Notes: generated by a model from the letters alone, not told the origin. DNA of 64,000 bases from Pseudomonas fluorescens (GCF_001708445.1 NZ_CP015637.1:3969001-4033000), one strand, 5' to 3'. Positions 26,521 through 35,258 are shown, numbered from the stretch's first letter. A program made the numbers and translations.

Positions 26521-26780
26521 CCGGCGGCATCCCCACCCACGTTGGGGGGCGAAGCGGCTCTGAATCCTGCCACCGAGTGTTGTCTGAAATAACGCGGTGG
26601 GCTTATTGGGGCTGCTGCGCAGCCCAACGCGGGGCAAGCCCTAATGCCGTTCAGTTAAGGCTTTTTTGTAGGAGCGAGCTTGCTCGCGAAGAACTTGACG
26701 TTTTTCGCGAGCAAGCTCGCTCCTACAGAAGGCGATGTACGCTTAACTGAACGGCATTAGGGCAAGCCCGCTCGCCACAG
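26521..26780. repeat. REPIN of the TGTGGCGAGCGGGC class split by an inserted element
   Basis: The left arm is degenerate (CCCACGTTGGGGGGCGAAGC). The right arm GGGGCTGCTGCGCAGCCCAA continues to GGGCAAGCCC, is interrupted by a 118-bp element, then resumes with GGGCAAGCCCGCTCGCCACA. The region 26482-27015 has no gene. After the repeat it is AT-rich (26830-26980), fitting a promoter area for the following binding-protein gene. Confidence 0.85.
26642..26759. mobile_element. 118-bp MITE-like element with 18-bp terminal inverted repeats carrying an internal REPIN
   Basis: The ends are perfect inverted repeats, TAATGCCGTTCAGTTAAG and CTTAACTGAACGGCATTA. The element is flanked on both sides by GGGCAAGCCC, which can be read as a 10-bp target-site duplication inside the REP. 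Inside lies a complete REPIN of the TGTAGGAGCGAGC class (26667-26726), so the element is a non-autonomous transposon that carries, or was entered by, another palindrome. The 10-bp duplication would fit an IS4-like transposase acting in trans; no transposase gene is present in the window. Confidence 0.75.
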
Positions 26781-27015
26781 AAAGCGCGCTCAACAGAAAT
26801 GGATCTGGCGGGATGGGGCCATGAGAGGCATGTGCATAAAAAATCTATTGTTTATATTAATGACTGGATTTTATGAAATAGCCCTATAACTACAGGGTTA
26901 TGCCCGATGAGCAGCAAGCGGATAAAAGTGCCCTAAGCTCAGATCCAAAAATTATTTATCGAATGGTTTTTAGAACTTTATGCTTGGCGCAATTTCGTTG
27001 AACATCGAGCGCGCC

Positions 27016-27960
27016 ATGTCCATACGTCGTCCCCTCGCCGCTGTATTAGGGTTACTCGCTTTTGCCGTCGCCGTAAGCGCCGAAGCCCAGGAAACCCTGC
27101 GCATCGGTTACCAGAAATCCTCGACCTTGATCACCCTGCTGAAAACCCAAGGCACCCTGGAAAAGGCCCTCAAAGCCGAGCATATCGATGTGTCCTGGCA
27201 CGAGTTCCCCAGTGGCCTGCCGTTGTTGGAAGCACTGAATGTCGGCAACGTGGACATCAGCGCCGACGTGGCCGACACCGTGCCGATCTTCGCCCAGGCG
27301 GCCCAGGCCAAGCTCACCTACTTCGCCCAGGAAGCGCCCTCGCCCAACGCCCAGGCGATCGTGGTGCACAAGGATTCGTCGATCCAGCAATTGGCGGACT
27401 TGAAAGGCAAGAAGGTCGCGGTCACCAAAGCCGCCGGCACGCACTACCTGTTGATTGCCGCGTTGGCCAAGGCCGACCTGGCGTTCTCGGATATCGAACC
27501 GGCCTACCTCTCGCCGGCCGATGGTCGCGCGGCGTTCGAGAACAACAAGGTGGATGCCTGGGTGACCTGGGAACCCTTCCTCACCAGCGTGCAGCGCCAG
27601 TTACCGACGCGCACCCTGGCCGATGGCGCAGGCCTGGCCAGCTACAAGCGTTACTACCTGACCGGCACGCCGTACGCCAAGGCCCATCCCGACGTGTTGA
27701 AAGTGGTGTATGAACAGTTGGAAAAAGCCGGCCAATGGATAAAGACCCACCCCCAGGACGCAGCGAAAGTGCTTGGGCCGTTGTGGGGCAACCTGGATGT
27801 GGCCACGGTGGAAGCGGCGAACGCGCACCGCAGTTATCAGGTGCAGCCGGTGACGGTGGATCAGTTGGGTGAGCAGCAGAAGATTGCCGATGCGTTCTTC
27901 AAGGCGGGGTTATTACCCAAGGCCGTGGATGCCACGGATGTGCAGACCTGGCGCCCTTGA
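27016..27960 (+). CDS. Aliphatic sulfonate ABC transporter substrate-binding protein (SsuA-like)
   Basis: 314-residue periplasmic binding protein. A signal peptide (MSIRRPLAAVLGLLAFAVAVSAEAQ) precedes ETLRIGYQKSSTLITLLKTQGTLEKAL, the typical SsuA/TauA start. LPLLEALNVGNVDISADVADTVP and AAFENNKVDAWVTWEPFLTS are also family segments. The ATG at 27016 gives a normal signal peptide; one at 26980 would extend it. No permease or ATPase genes are adjacent, so it is an orphan component that may work with an ssuBC pair elsewhere. Confidence 0.85.
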   Translation: MSIRRPLAAVLGLLAFAVAVSAEAQETLRIGYQKSSTLITLLKTQGTLEKALKAEHIDVSWHEFPSGLPLLEALNVGNVDISADVADTVPIFAQAAQAKLTYFAQEAPSPNAQAIVVHKDSSIQQLADLKGKKVAVTKAAGTHYLLIAALAKADLAFSDIEPAYLSPADGRAAFENNKVDAWVTWEPFLTSVQRQLPTRTLADGAGLASYKRYYLTGTPYAKAHPDVLKVVYEQLEKAGQWIKTHPQDAAKVLGPLWGNLDVATVEAANAHRSYQVQPVTVDQLGEQQKIADAFFKAGLLPKAVDATDVQTWRP

Positions 27961-27978
27961 GGCTTGCACAGGCCAAAT

Positions 27979-28094
27979 GTGGGAGGGGCGGTGCGACGAT
28001 TCGACTTGCCCCCGATGGCAGTGGGTCAGCAACAGATGAGCTGACTGATACACCGCATCGGGGGCAGTCGAATCGTCGCACCGCCCCTACCACA
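27979..28094. repeat. Extended REPIN with an extra ~16-bp core in both arms
   Basis: The arms resemble the GTGGGAGGGGGCTTGCCCCC REP, but between GGGAGGGG and CTTGCCCCC they contain CGGTGCGACGATTCGA. The opposite arm has the exact complement (TCGAATCGTCGCACCG), so the long hairpin is preserved. A related single arm lies near 47651. It sits between the convergent binding-protein and kinase genes. Confidence 0.8.
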
Positions 28095-28113
28095 TTTGGA
28101 TCTGCATATGACG

Positions 28114-29589
28114 TTAGAGGAGTGTGCGGGCCAGGGCGTTTTTCCACTCGGTGTAACGCCCTGCCATCGCCGGGTCATCCTGCGGTTCAAACCGCTCGCG
28201 CTGGCGCTCCAATGCACCCAGCGCCTCATCACTCGCCCAAATCCCCAGCGCCCTCCCCGCCAGGTGCGCTGCGCCCAGCGCCGAGACTTCCGGCGACAGG
28301 CTGCGCACCACCGGCCGTTGCAACAGGTTGGCCAGGAACTGCATCAGCCAACGGTTGCGCGTGGCGCCGCCATCCACCCACAGTTCCTTGAGCGGGCTGC
28401 CGATGTCTTGCTGCATGGCCTCGAACACATCGCGAATCTGATAGCCGATCGATTCCAGCGACGCGCGCAGGATATGCGCGCCGGACGTGGCTTCGGTCAA
28501 CCCGCAGATCAGCCCACGGGCGTCGGCCTTCCAGTGCGGTGCGCCGAGGCCGGAGAGCGCCGGCACAAAATACACGCCGCCGTTATCCGGCAGTTGCGCG
28601 GCCTGTTCGGTCAAGGCGTCCAGGGACTCCCCGGCCACCAACCGCGAAGCCCACTGCACGGCGGCGCCGGTATGGACGATATTGCCTTCCATGCCGAAGG
28701 TGGGCTGGCTGCCGTCGTGCCAAGCCAAGGTGGTCGACAAGCCATGGGTGGAGGCAATCGGGCCGCTCATGGGCGTCATCAAGGACGAACCGGTGCCGAG
28801 GGTGGCCTTGACCAGCCCCGGCGCAAAACCGCCCTGCCCGTACAGCGCCGCATGGGAGTCGCCGATCATCGACATCACCGGGATACCGGCGGGCAAGCTG
28901 CCCACGGCGACCGTTTCGGCGAAGAAACCGGCGCTCGGCTGGATCGGTGCCAAGGCCGCGGCCGGAATGGCGAACAGCTGCAAAAGCTCAGGATCCCAGG
29001 CACAGGTATGCAGGTTGAACAGTTGGGTACGCGCGGCGTTGGAATAGTCGGTGGCGAACACCTGGCCGCCGCTGAGCTTCCACAACAGCCAGCTGTCGAC
29101 CGTGCCCAGGCAGATCTGCCCGGCAGCGGCGCGGGCGTGGCCATCCTCAAGGTGATCGAGAATCCAGCGAAATTTACCCGCCGAGAACATCGGGTCCAAT
29201 GCCAGCCCGGTCTTCTCCAGGATCAGTGCTTCATGGCCCTGCGCATGCAGCTGGGTGCACAACGCGGTGGAGCGTCGGCATTGCCAACTGATGCAAGGCG
29301 ACAGCGGCTCGCCGCTACGACGATCCCACGCCACCACCGACTCACGCTGGTTGCTGATCGCCAGCGCAGTGATCGGACGATCCACCTGGGCCAGGCATTC
29401 TTCAATCGCCGCCAACGTGTTTTGCCAGATCAACAGGGGGTCCTGTTCGGAAAACCCGGCCTGGGGATGGCTGATGCTCAGTGGCCGCGAACCGCGCGCA
29501 ATCACCTGGCCAAGTTCATTGACCAGCACCGCCTTGGCGTTGCTGGTGCCTTCATCCAGCGCCAGGATCAGCGGAGTGTTGTTGTTCAT
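28114..29589 (-). CDS. FGGY-family carbohydrate kinase
   Basis: 491-residue sugar or polyol kinase. The N-terminal phosphate-binding LILALDEGTSNAKAVLV, ISNQRESVVAWDR and CISWQCRR, and the C-terminal GLGAPHWKADARG and ELWVDGGATRN, are FGGY ATPase motifs. It resembles glycerol and xylulokinases, and the exact ketose substrate cannot be read. An ATG at 29589 is used; a GTG at 29598 would overlap the transketolase stop by 4 bases and is also credible. It is the last gene of the leftward arm (split transketolase, then kinase), so it probably phosphorylates a ketose that the transketolase then consumes. Confidence 0.88.
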   Translation of the reverse strand: MNNNTPLILALDEGTSNAKAVLVNELGQVIARGSRPLSISHPQAGFSEQDPLLIWQNTLAAIEECLAQVDRPITALAISNQRESVVAWDRRSGEPLSPCISWQCRRSTALCTQLHAQGHEALILEKTGLALDPMFSAGKFRWILDHLEDGHARAAAGQICLGTVDSWLLWKLSGGQVFATDYSNAARTQLFNLHTCAWDPELLQLFAIPAAALAPIQPSAGFFAETVAVGSLPAGIPVMSMIGDSHAALYGQGGFAPGLVKATLGTGSSLMTPMSGPIASTHGLSTTLAWHDGSQPTFGMEGNIVHTGAAVQWASRLVAGESLDALTEQAAQLPDNGGVYFVPALSGLGAPHWKADARGLICGLTEATSGAHILRASLESIGYQIRDVFEAMQQDIGSPLKELWVDGGATRNRWLMQFLANLLQRPVVRSLSPEVSALGAAHLAGRALGIWASDEALGALERQRERFEPQDDPAMAGRYTEWKNALARTLL

Positions 29590-29594
29590 GGGAT

Positions 29595-30527
29595 TCACCG
29601 CAACCGAGTGGCAGCCGCCACGATCCCAGCCGCATCAATGTTATGCAAGGCGCGCGTCGGTTCGCGGGCGCCGGCGGCGGCGTATTCACCATCGCCAATG
29701 CCCAGGCGGATCAAGGGAATACCCAATGCAGCTTCGGCCAGCACTTCGGCGACCAGGCTGCCGACGCCGCCGTTGATATTGTGCTCTTCCACACTGATCA
29801 CCGCGCGCGTGCCGCGCAAGGCGCTGAGCAGTACATCGCGCTGCAAGGGCCGGATCGACGACAGGTTGATCACCTGCGCCTGGATGCCCTGTTCCGCCAG
29901 CAATGCGGCCGCATCTACCGCTTCATGCACCACCGAGCCCAAGGCCACGATGCTCACATCCGCGCCTTGGCGCAGGATATCCACCTGCCCAGGCACGAAT
30001 TGGTAGTCGCCCTCGTGCACATCCGGCAGGGCCTTACCATCGAGCCGGATATACACCGGGCCGTGATAGCGCAGCGCGTAATCGACGATCTGACGGCATT
30101 CACGCGCATCCGCCGGGGCGAAAATCTGCACATTGCCAAAGCCGCGCATCACCGAGATATCGTCGAGGCTGTGGTGGGTGCTGGCCAGCGGGCCGTAACT
30201 GGTGCCGGCATTGAGGCCGAACATCTTGACGTTGGCCTGGTTGTAGCAGACGTCGACCTTGATCTGCTCATTGGCGCGGGAAATCAGGAATGGCGCCGCA
30301 TTGCAGGTGGCGGCGATCTTGCCGCCCAGGGCCAGGCCCGCAGCGACGCTGACCAGGGACTGTTCGGCAATGCCGACGTTAATCAGACGCTCGGGAAAGC
30401 GCTGGGCAAACGGGCCGATCTTGGCCGTAGAGGTGGAGTCACTGACCACCGGCACCACGTCCAGCCCGGCATCGACGGCGGCAATAAACGCGTCCACCAT
30501 GACGCTCGCCAAATGTTCACTCGCCAT
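29595..30527 (-). CDS. Transketolase, C-terminal subunit
   Basis: 310-residue subunit containing the pyrimidine-binding domain of a TPP-dependent transketolase (INVGIAEQSLVSVAAGLALGG with the catalytic Glu) and the C-terminal transketolase domain (DVSIVALGSVVHEAVDAAALL, ISVEEHNINGGVGSLVAEVL). It starts at 30527 behind GGAGGAG and overlaps the N-terminal subunit gene by 11 bp. Both halves are needed for one active site. Split transketolases commonly accompany specific sugar pathways such as apulose-4-phosphate cleavage; the substrate here is undetermined. Confidence 0.9.
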   Translation of the reverse strand: MASEHLASVMVDAFIAAVDAGLDVVPVVSDSTSTAKIGPFAQRFPERLINVGIAEQSLVSVAAGLALGGKIAATCNAAPFLISRANEQIKVDVCYNQANVKMFGLNAGTSYGPLASTHHSLDDISVMRGFGNVQIFAPADARECRQIVDYALRYHGPVYIRLDGKALPDVHEGDYQFVPGQVDILRQGADVSIVALGSVVHEAVDAAALLAEQGIQAQVINLSSIRPLQRDVLLSALRGTRAVISVEEHNINGGVGSLVAEVLAEAALGIPLIRLGIGDGEYAAAGAREPTRALHNIDAAGIVAAATRLR

Positions 30528-31353
30528 GGTTCAACTCCTCCAGTGCCGCGTTGATTTCATCACCCTTGGGCACGCGGTGGTGCCATTCGGGACGGGCTTC
30601 GATAAACGACACGCCCTTGCCTTTGATGGTGTGGGCGATCAGCACCTGGGGCGCGCCGGTCTTGGTCTGCATGGTTTCCAGGGCCTCGATCAATTGGCCC
30701 ACATCGTTACCGTCGCACTCGCTGACGCTGAAGCCGAAGGCGGCCCATTTCACGTCCAGCGGGTCCAGCGGCATGATCTCGGCGGTCAACCCCGCCAGTT
30801 GCAGCTTGTTCTTGTCGACGATCACAAACAGGTTATCCAGACCGTACTTGGCCGCCGCCATCGCCGCCTCCCAGTTGGAGCCTTCGGCCAGCTCACCGTC
30901 GCCGGTCAGCACATAGATGCGTTTTTTGCTGCCGGACATTTTCGCCGCCAACGCCAGGCCCACGGCCACCGGCAGACCATGCCCAAGCGCGCCGGTATTG
31001 AGTTCGATGCCGGGGGTTTTCTGCCGTACGGGGTGGCCGGGCAAGTGGGAATTGAAGTGCTGGTAGGTCGGCAGCCACTCAGTGGGGATGTAGCCTGCCT
31101 GCGCCAGGCAGCAGTACAAACCGCCCACGCCATGGCCTTTGCTCTGGATATAGATATCCCGCTCCGGGTCTTCGGTACGTTCCGGGCCGGTGTTGAGGAT
31201 GCGGAAATACAGGGTGGCCAGGATGTCGGTCTCCGACAAGTCAGCCCCGGTGTGACCGCCGGCCGGTGAGTCGGCATTCAGGCGGATCACATGGCGACGG
31301 ATCAGGCGGGCCTGTTCCTTGATCTGGTGGGCGTCGTACTGGAAGGCATTCAT
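30517..31353 (-). CDS. Transketolase, N-terminal subunit
   Basis: 278-residue subunit with the TPP pyrophosphate-binding domain: SPAGGHTGADLSETDILATLYF, IQSKGHGVGGLYC, TGALGHGLPVAVGLALAAK and the motif GDGELAEGSNWEAAM ending in VDKNKLQL (GDG...N). The ATG at 31353 follows AAAGGAGC. It is the first gene of the leftward operon, followed by the C-terminal subunit and the FGGY kinase. Its promoter lies in the divergent intergenic region shared with the ABC importer. Confidence 0.9.
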   Translation of the reverse strand: MNAFQYDAHQIKEQARLIRRHVIRLNADSPAGGHTGADLSETDILATLYFRILNTGPERTEDPERDIYIQSKGHGVGGLYCCLAQAGYIPTEWLPTYQHFNSHLPGHPVRQKTPGIELNTGALGHGLPVAVGLALAAKMSGSKKRIYVLTGDGELAEGSNWEAAMAAAKYGLDNLFVIVDKNKLQLAGLTAEIMPLDPLDVKWAAFGFSVSECDGNDVGQLIEALETMQTKTGAPQVLIAHTIKGKGVSFIEARPEWHHRVPKGDEINAALEELNHGE

Positions 31354-31406
31354 GCAGCGGCTCCTTTGAGGCTGACCACGCGGGGTGAAAGTGTCCAAAG
31401 CTGTTT

Positions 31407-31420
31407 TGAATATTTATTCA
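31407..31420. promoter_or_regulatory. Palindromic operator-like site TGAATATTTATTCA
   Basis: Hexamer arms TGAATA and TATTCA flank a 2-bp centre. With its left-hand T, the 12-mer TTGAATATTTAT is exactly inverted at 31660-31671 on the other side of the divergent region. It is 54-67 bp from the transketolase start and is a candidate site for the SorC-type regulator of the locus. Confidence 0.55.
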
Positions 31421-31610
31421 GCAGTGACAATATATTTCTATTTAGACGCCGAACGCTCAGCAGGTCAAGTGAGCGACCGGCGAAAAAATGAAATAAACCC
31501 CGGAAACAGCCCTCGGACAAACGGCCAAAATCCCACGCGGGCTTATCTATCCCGTGGCTTTGTGGCGTGTGAAAGTGCCAGCCTAGAGGCACACATGAAA
31601 AATTAAGCGC

Positions 31611-31639
31611 TTGACTTTGACACGGTGTCACTGGAATCT
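31611..31639 (+). promoter_or_regulatory. Sigma-70-like promoter with palindrome in the spacer, for the ABC importer
   Basis: TTGACT (31611-31616) is followed after 17 bp by GAATCT (31634-31639). The perfect palindrome TGACAC-G-GTGTCA (31618-31630) fills the spacer and would place a bound protein over the RNA polymerase site. Confidence 0.5.
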
Positions 31640-31659
31640 GAATTAACAGTCAGGCACGC

Positions 31660-31671
31660 ATAAATATTCAA
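31660..31671. promoter_or_regulatory. Second operator-like site ATAAATATTCAA, inverted copy of the site at 31406
   Basis: An exact 12-base inverted match to TTGAATATTTAT. It lies 44-55 bp before the permease start codon, mirroring the placement of the other copy before the transketolase gene. The region 31354-31714 contains no gene beyond these sites. Confidence 0.5.
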
Positions 31672-31714
31672 GACGCCTGAAAGCACTCCAAAAAAAATAA
31701 ATCAGGAGAACACT

Positions 31715-32722
31715 GTGGACGCCAAAGCTATTGTCCAGCATCCGGCCGAACTCAAGCCGCCACCCCGCCCACGTCTGGTGAAACTGCTGCCCAGCAACAT
31801 CGGCGGCCCGCTGATCGGCCTGGTGCTGTTGGTGCTGGTCTTCTCCTTCAGCTCTGAATTCTTCTTTTCGTTGCGCAATGGCCTGAACATCCTCGATCAG
31901 GTCACCGTACTGGGCATCCTGGCGATTGGCATGACGGCGGTGATCGTGATCGGCGGCATCGACCTGTCGGTCGGCTCGGTGCTGGCCTTTTCAATGATGA
32001 TGCTCGGCTGGCTGTATCAGGATCAGGCCGTGCCGCTGGGCTTCGCGATTCCGATCTCGATTGCCAGCGGAATGCTCGCCGGGTTGGTGTCCGGTGGGTT
32101 GATCACCTACGCCAAGCTGCCGCCCTTTATTGCCACGCTCACCATGATGTCGGTAGCCCGTGGCCTGGCAAATATCCTCACCGAAGGCCGGCAGATCGTC
32201 GGCTACCCGGACTGGTTCACCAGCCTGGCCACGGTGCGCCACTTTGGTTTCCTCTCGGCCACCGTGGGGCTGTTCCTGGTGATGCTGGTGGTGGCCTGGG
32301 TGTTCCTGCGCTTTCGTGCCGGTGGCCGCAACCTCTACGCCATGGGCGGCAGCCCGGAAGTCGCGCGGCTGTCGGGCATCAAGGTGCGTGCGATTACTTT
32401 GTGGGTGTACGCCATCAGCGGTGCCCTCGCCGGTATCGCCGCCGTGACCCTCGCCGCACGCCTTGATTCTTCGCAACCGAGTGCCGGGCTGAGCCTGGAA
32501 CTGGACGCCATCGCCGCCGTGGTGATTGGCGGCGCCAGCCTCAGTGGCGGCGTCGGCAGCATCGGCGGCACCCTCGTCGGCGTGTTGATCATTGGCGTGC
32601 TGCGCAATGGCCTCAACCTGCTGGGTGTTTCGCCCTTCATTCAACAAGTGGTGATCGGTGTGGTCATTGCCCTCGCCGTCACCATCGACACCCTGCGACG
32701 CCGCTCCAGCACTGCCCGTTAA
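31715..32722 (+). CDS. Sugar ABC transporter permease (RbsC-like)
   Basis: 335-residue inner-membrane permease of the ribose/xylose/autoinducer-2 type, with about 8-10 membrane segments. MTAVIVIGGIDLSVGSVLAFS and the later GRNLYAMGGSPEVARLSGIKV and AAVVIGGASLSGGVGSIGGTLVG are family hallmarks. It starts with GTG at 31715 behind CAGGAGAAC. It is the first gene of the rightward operon, and the binding protein and ATPase follow. The substrate is probably a monosaccharide or polyol matching the catabolic genes. Confidence 0.92.
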   Translation: MDAKAIVQHPAELKPPPRPRLVKLLPSNIGGPLIGLVLLVLVFSFSSEFFFSLRNGLNILDQVTVLGILAIGMTAVIVIGGIDLSVGSVLAFSMMMLGWLYQDQAVPLGFAIPISIASGMLAGLVSGGLITYAKLPPFIATLTMMSVARGLANILTEGRQIVGYPDWFTSLATVRHFGFLSATVGLFLVMLVVAWVFLRFRAGGRNLYAMGGSPEVARLSGIKVRAITLWVYAISGALAGIAAVTLAARLDSSQPSAGLSLELDAIAAVVIGGASLSGGVGSIGGTLVGVLIIGVLRNGLNLLGVSPFIQQVVIGVVIALAVTIDTLRRRSSTAR

Positions 32723-32772
32723 ACCTGTTCGACAGTTGACACCCTCCAACAATAAAACCAGGAGTCACCGAC

Positions 32773-33705
32773 ATGTTCAGCCCCAAGAAACTGCTGTTAG
32801 CCACCGCTCTCGCCGCCGCCACCCTCACTGCCGCCGGCACCACCTGGGCCAAGGACCTGACCATCGGCCTGGCCGTGGCCAACCTGCAGGCCGACTTCTT
32901 CAACCAGATCAAGCAATCGGTGGAAGCCGAGGGCAAGGCCAAGGGGATCAAGGTGATCACCGTGGATGCCCAGGGCAACTCTTCGACCCAGGTCAGCCAG
33001 ATTGAAGACTTGATCACCCGCCAGATCGATGTGCTGATCTACATCCCGGCTGGCGCCACTGCGGCCGGTGTGCCGGTGAAAGCCGCCAAGGCTGCCGGCA
33101 TCCCGGTCATCGCTGTCGACCGCAACGCCCCCGACGCACCCGGAGACACCTTTATTGCCAGCGACAGCGTGGACGGGGCCAAGACCCTGGCCGAATACGT
33201 GGGCAAGATCACCGACGGCAAGGGCCGTATCGCGATCCTGCAAGGCCAGCTCGGCACCACCCCCGAGAATGATCGCGCCAAAGGTTTTGAAGAAGGGTTG
33301 AAAGCCTTCCCGAACCTGAAGGTGGTGGCCCAGCAACCCGCCGAATGGGCCCAGGACAAAGGCTTCGCCGTGGCCCAGGACCTGCTCCAGCGTGACCCGA
33401 ATATCACCGTGTTCTTCGGCCGCGCCGATGCCATGGCCTTGGGCGCCGCCCAGGCGGTGAAGGTCGGCAACCTCGATCACCAGGTGGTGGTGGTCGGTTT
33501 CGACGGTGACGTGGCCGGGCTCAAGGCCGTGCAAAGCGGTGTGCTGAACGCGACCATGACCCAGCAGACGCAGAAAATGGGGCGCCTGGCCGTGGCCTCG
33601 GCCATTGACCTGAAAGCCGGCAAGGCCGTGCCCAAGGAACAACTGCTGCCCACCGTGCTGACCACTAAAGAAAACGTCGCGCCGTTCCTGCAACAGCACC
33701 CGTAA
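32773..33705 (+). CDS. Sugar ABC transporter substrate-binding protein (RbsB-like)
   Basis: 310-residue periplasmic protein. The signal peptide MFSPKKLLLATALAAATLTAAG ends near TWA. The mature part starts KDLTIGLAVANLQADFFNQIK and shows the ribose-binding type-I fold (DVLIYIPAGATAAGVPV, GIPVIAVDRNAPDAPGDTFIASDSV, FFGRADAMALGAAQAV, VVVVGFDGDVAGLKAVQSG). It is preceded by CCAGGAG and lies between the permease and ATPase genes. The ligand is unknown; ribose, a pentitol or another pentose are possibilities. Confidence 0.92.
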   Translation: MFSPKKLLLATALAAATLTAAGTTWAKDLTIGLAVANLQADFFNQIKQSVEAEGKAKGIKVITVDAQGNSSTQVSQIEDLITRQIDVLIYIPAGATAAGVPVKAAKAAGIPVIAVDRNAPDAPGDTFIASDSVDGAKTLAEYVGKITDGKGRIAILQGQLGTTPENDRAKGFEEGLKAFPNLKVVAQQPAEWAQDKGFAVAQDLLQRDPNITVFFGRADAMALGAAQAVKVGNLDHQVVVVGFDGDVAGLKAVQSGVLNATMTQQTQKMGRLAVASAIDLKAGKAVPKEQLLPTVLTTKENVAPFLQQHP

Positions 33706-33720
33706 GCCGTGGAGGTCGTC

Positions 33721-35235
33721 ATGCAAGCCGCTCTGGATACCCGTGCAGCTGAACCCGATGCCGTGCTATGCCTGCGCAATATCAGCAAGGCCTATGGCCC
33801 GGTGCAGGTGCTGTCGCAGATCAATGTGGACATTCGCCCCGGCGAAGTCCTGGCGTTGCTCGGCGAAAACGGCGCAGGCAAGTCGACCTTGTCGTCGATC
33901 ATCGCCGGGCTCGTGCAACCCGAAGCCGGGGGCAGCATGACCTGGCTCGGCGAGCCCTACACCCCAGCCTCGCCGGGTGCCGCACTGGGGGCCGGGATCG
34001 GCCTGATCCACCAGGAAATCCGTCTGTTGCCGCAATTGTCGATCGCCGAAAACATCTTCGTCGGCCGCCTGCCCATGCGCCACGGGCGGGTCGACCGCGA
34101 GTACATGGAGGCCCAGGCGCAGATCCAATTGGAGCGCCTGGGGCTCAAGGTGCCGGCATCGCGTAAGGTCGAGGGCCTGAGCGTGGCGGCCCAGCAACTG
34201 GTGGAAATCGCCAAGGCACTGACACTCAGGGCCAGCCTGCTGATCCTCGATGAGCCCACCGCGGCCTTGGGCGGGGACGAAACCGAGCTGCTGTTCAAGC
34301 AGGTGGAACGGCTCAAGGCCGAGGGTGTATCATTCATCTATATCAGCCATCGCCTGGAAGAAATCGCGCGCATCGCCGACCGTGTGCTGGTGCTGCGCGA
34401 CGGTCGCCAGATCGCCCTGCATGCCACGGCGCAAGTGCCGGTGCGGGAATTGGTGGAGCAGATGGTCGGGCGCAGCCTGGAGCGAATTTTCCCTGCGTTG
34501 CAGGCGCCGCAAGAGCGCGTGATGTTGCAGGTCAAGGATCTGACCTGCCGCGAGTTTGCCTTGCACGGCATCGACTTCAGCGTACGCGCCGGTGAAGTGT
34601 TCGGCATTGCCGGGGTGGTCGGCGCCGGGCGGACCGAGCTGGTGCGCACCCTTGCCGGTGCGGCACAGGACATCCAAGGGCATACGGTGCTCGATGGCGA
34701 GACATGCCAGTTGCGCTCGCCCTTCGAGGCGATCCAGGCCGGTGTGGTGCTGGTACCGGAAGACCGCAAGCAGCAAGGCGTGGTGGTGGAGCATCGCATC
34801 GAAGACAACCTGATTTATGGCAACACCGATTTGCTCGACAAACGCGGCTGGGTGTTCCCTGCCCCGCTACGCGAATTCGCGCGCACGGCGGTGGCGCGGT
34901 TGGGTGTGAAAGGTGCGCCGCAGTCGCGGATTTCCAGTCTGTCCGGCGGTAACCAGCAGAAGGTGATCATCGCCAAGTGGCTGGCGCGCAACCCCAAGGT
35001 GTTCATCCTCGATGAACCGACGCGCGGGATTGACGTGGGCGCGCGGGCAGCGATCTACGAAGTGATCGCCGACCTGGCAGCCAAGGGCATGGCGGTGATT
35101 GTGGTCAGTTCGGACCTGGATGAAGTGCTCGGGCTGTCACACCGCGTGATGGTGATGAGCCGGGGCCGGCAGATGGGGATTCTGGAGCGTGGCGAGGCCA
35201 CCCCGGTGTCGGTAATGGAAATGGCCACCGCATAA
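33721..35235 (+). CDS. Sugar ABC transporter ATP-binding protein (RbsA-like, two NBDs)
   Basis: 504 residues with two nucleotide-binding domains. NBD1 has Walker A GENGAGKSTLSSII, signature LSVAAQQLVEIAKAL and Walker B LLILDEPTAALGG. NBD2 has the degenerate Walker A typical of RbsA (GVVGAGRTEL), signature LSGGNQQKVIIAKWL and Walker B VFILDEPTRGIDVG. An ATG at 33721 behind GGAGGTC is preferred. It energises the RbsC-like permease. A REPIN separates it from the first SDR gene, so the downstream genes may be partly uncoupled. Confidence 0.92.
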   Translation: MQAALDTRAAEPDAVLCLRNISKAYGPVQVLSQINVDIRPGEVLALLGENGAGKSTLSSIIAGLVQPEAGGSMTWLGEPYTPASPGAALGAGIGLIHQEIRLLPQLSIAENIFVGRLPMRHGRVDREYMEAQAQIQLERLGLKVPASRKVEGLSVAAQQLVEIAKALTLRASLLILDEPTAALGGDETELLFKQVERLKAEGVSFIYISHRLEEIARIADRVLVLRDGRQIALHATAQVPVRELVEQMVGRSLERIFPALQAPQERVMLQVKDLTCREFALHGIDFSVRAGEVFGIAGVVGAGRTELVRTLAGAAQDIQGHTVLDGETCQLRSPFEAIQAGVVLVPEDRKQQGVVVEHRIEDNLIYGNTDLLDKRGWVFPAPLREFARTAVARLGVKGAPQSRISSLSGGNQQKVIIAKWLARNPKVFILDEPTRGIDVGARAAIYEVIADLAAKGMAVIVVSSDLDEVLGLSHRVMVMSRGRQMGILERGEATPVSVMEMATA

Positions 35236-35258
35236 CCAAACACCTGCACAGATCCAAT

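Noticed and set aside
28096..30006. Plus-strand frame of about 636 codons over the kinase and transketolase genes
   Set aside because: Antisense to two genes with clear motifs; no ribosome site or domain.
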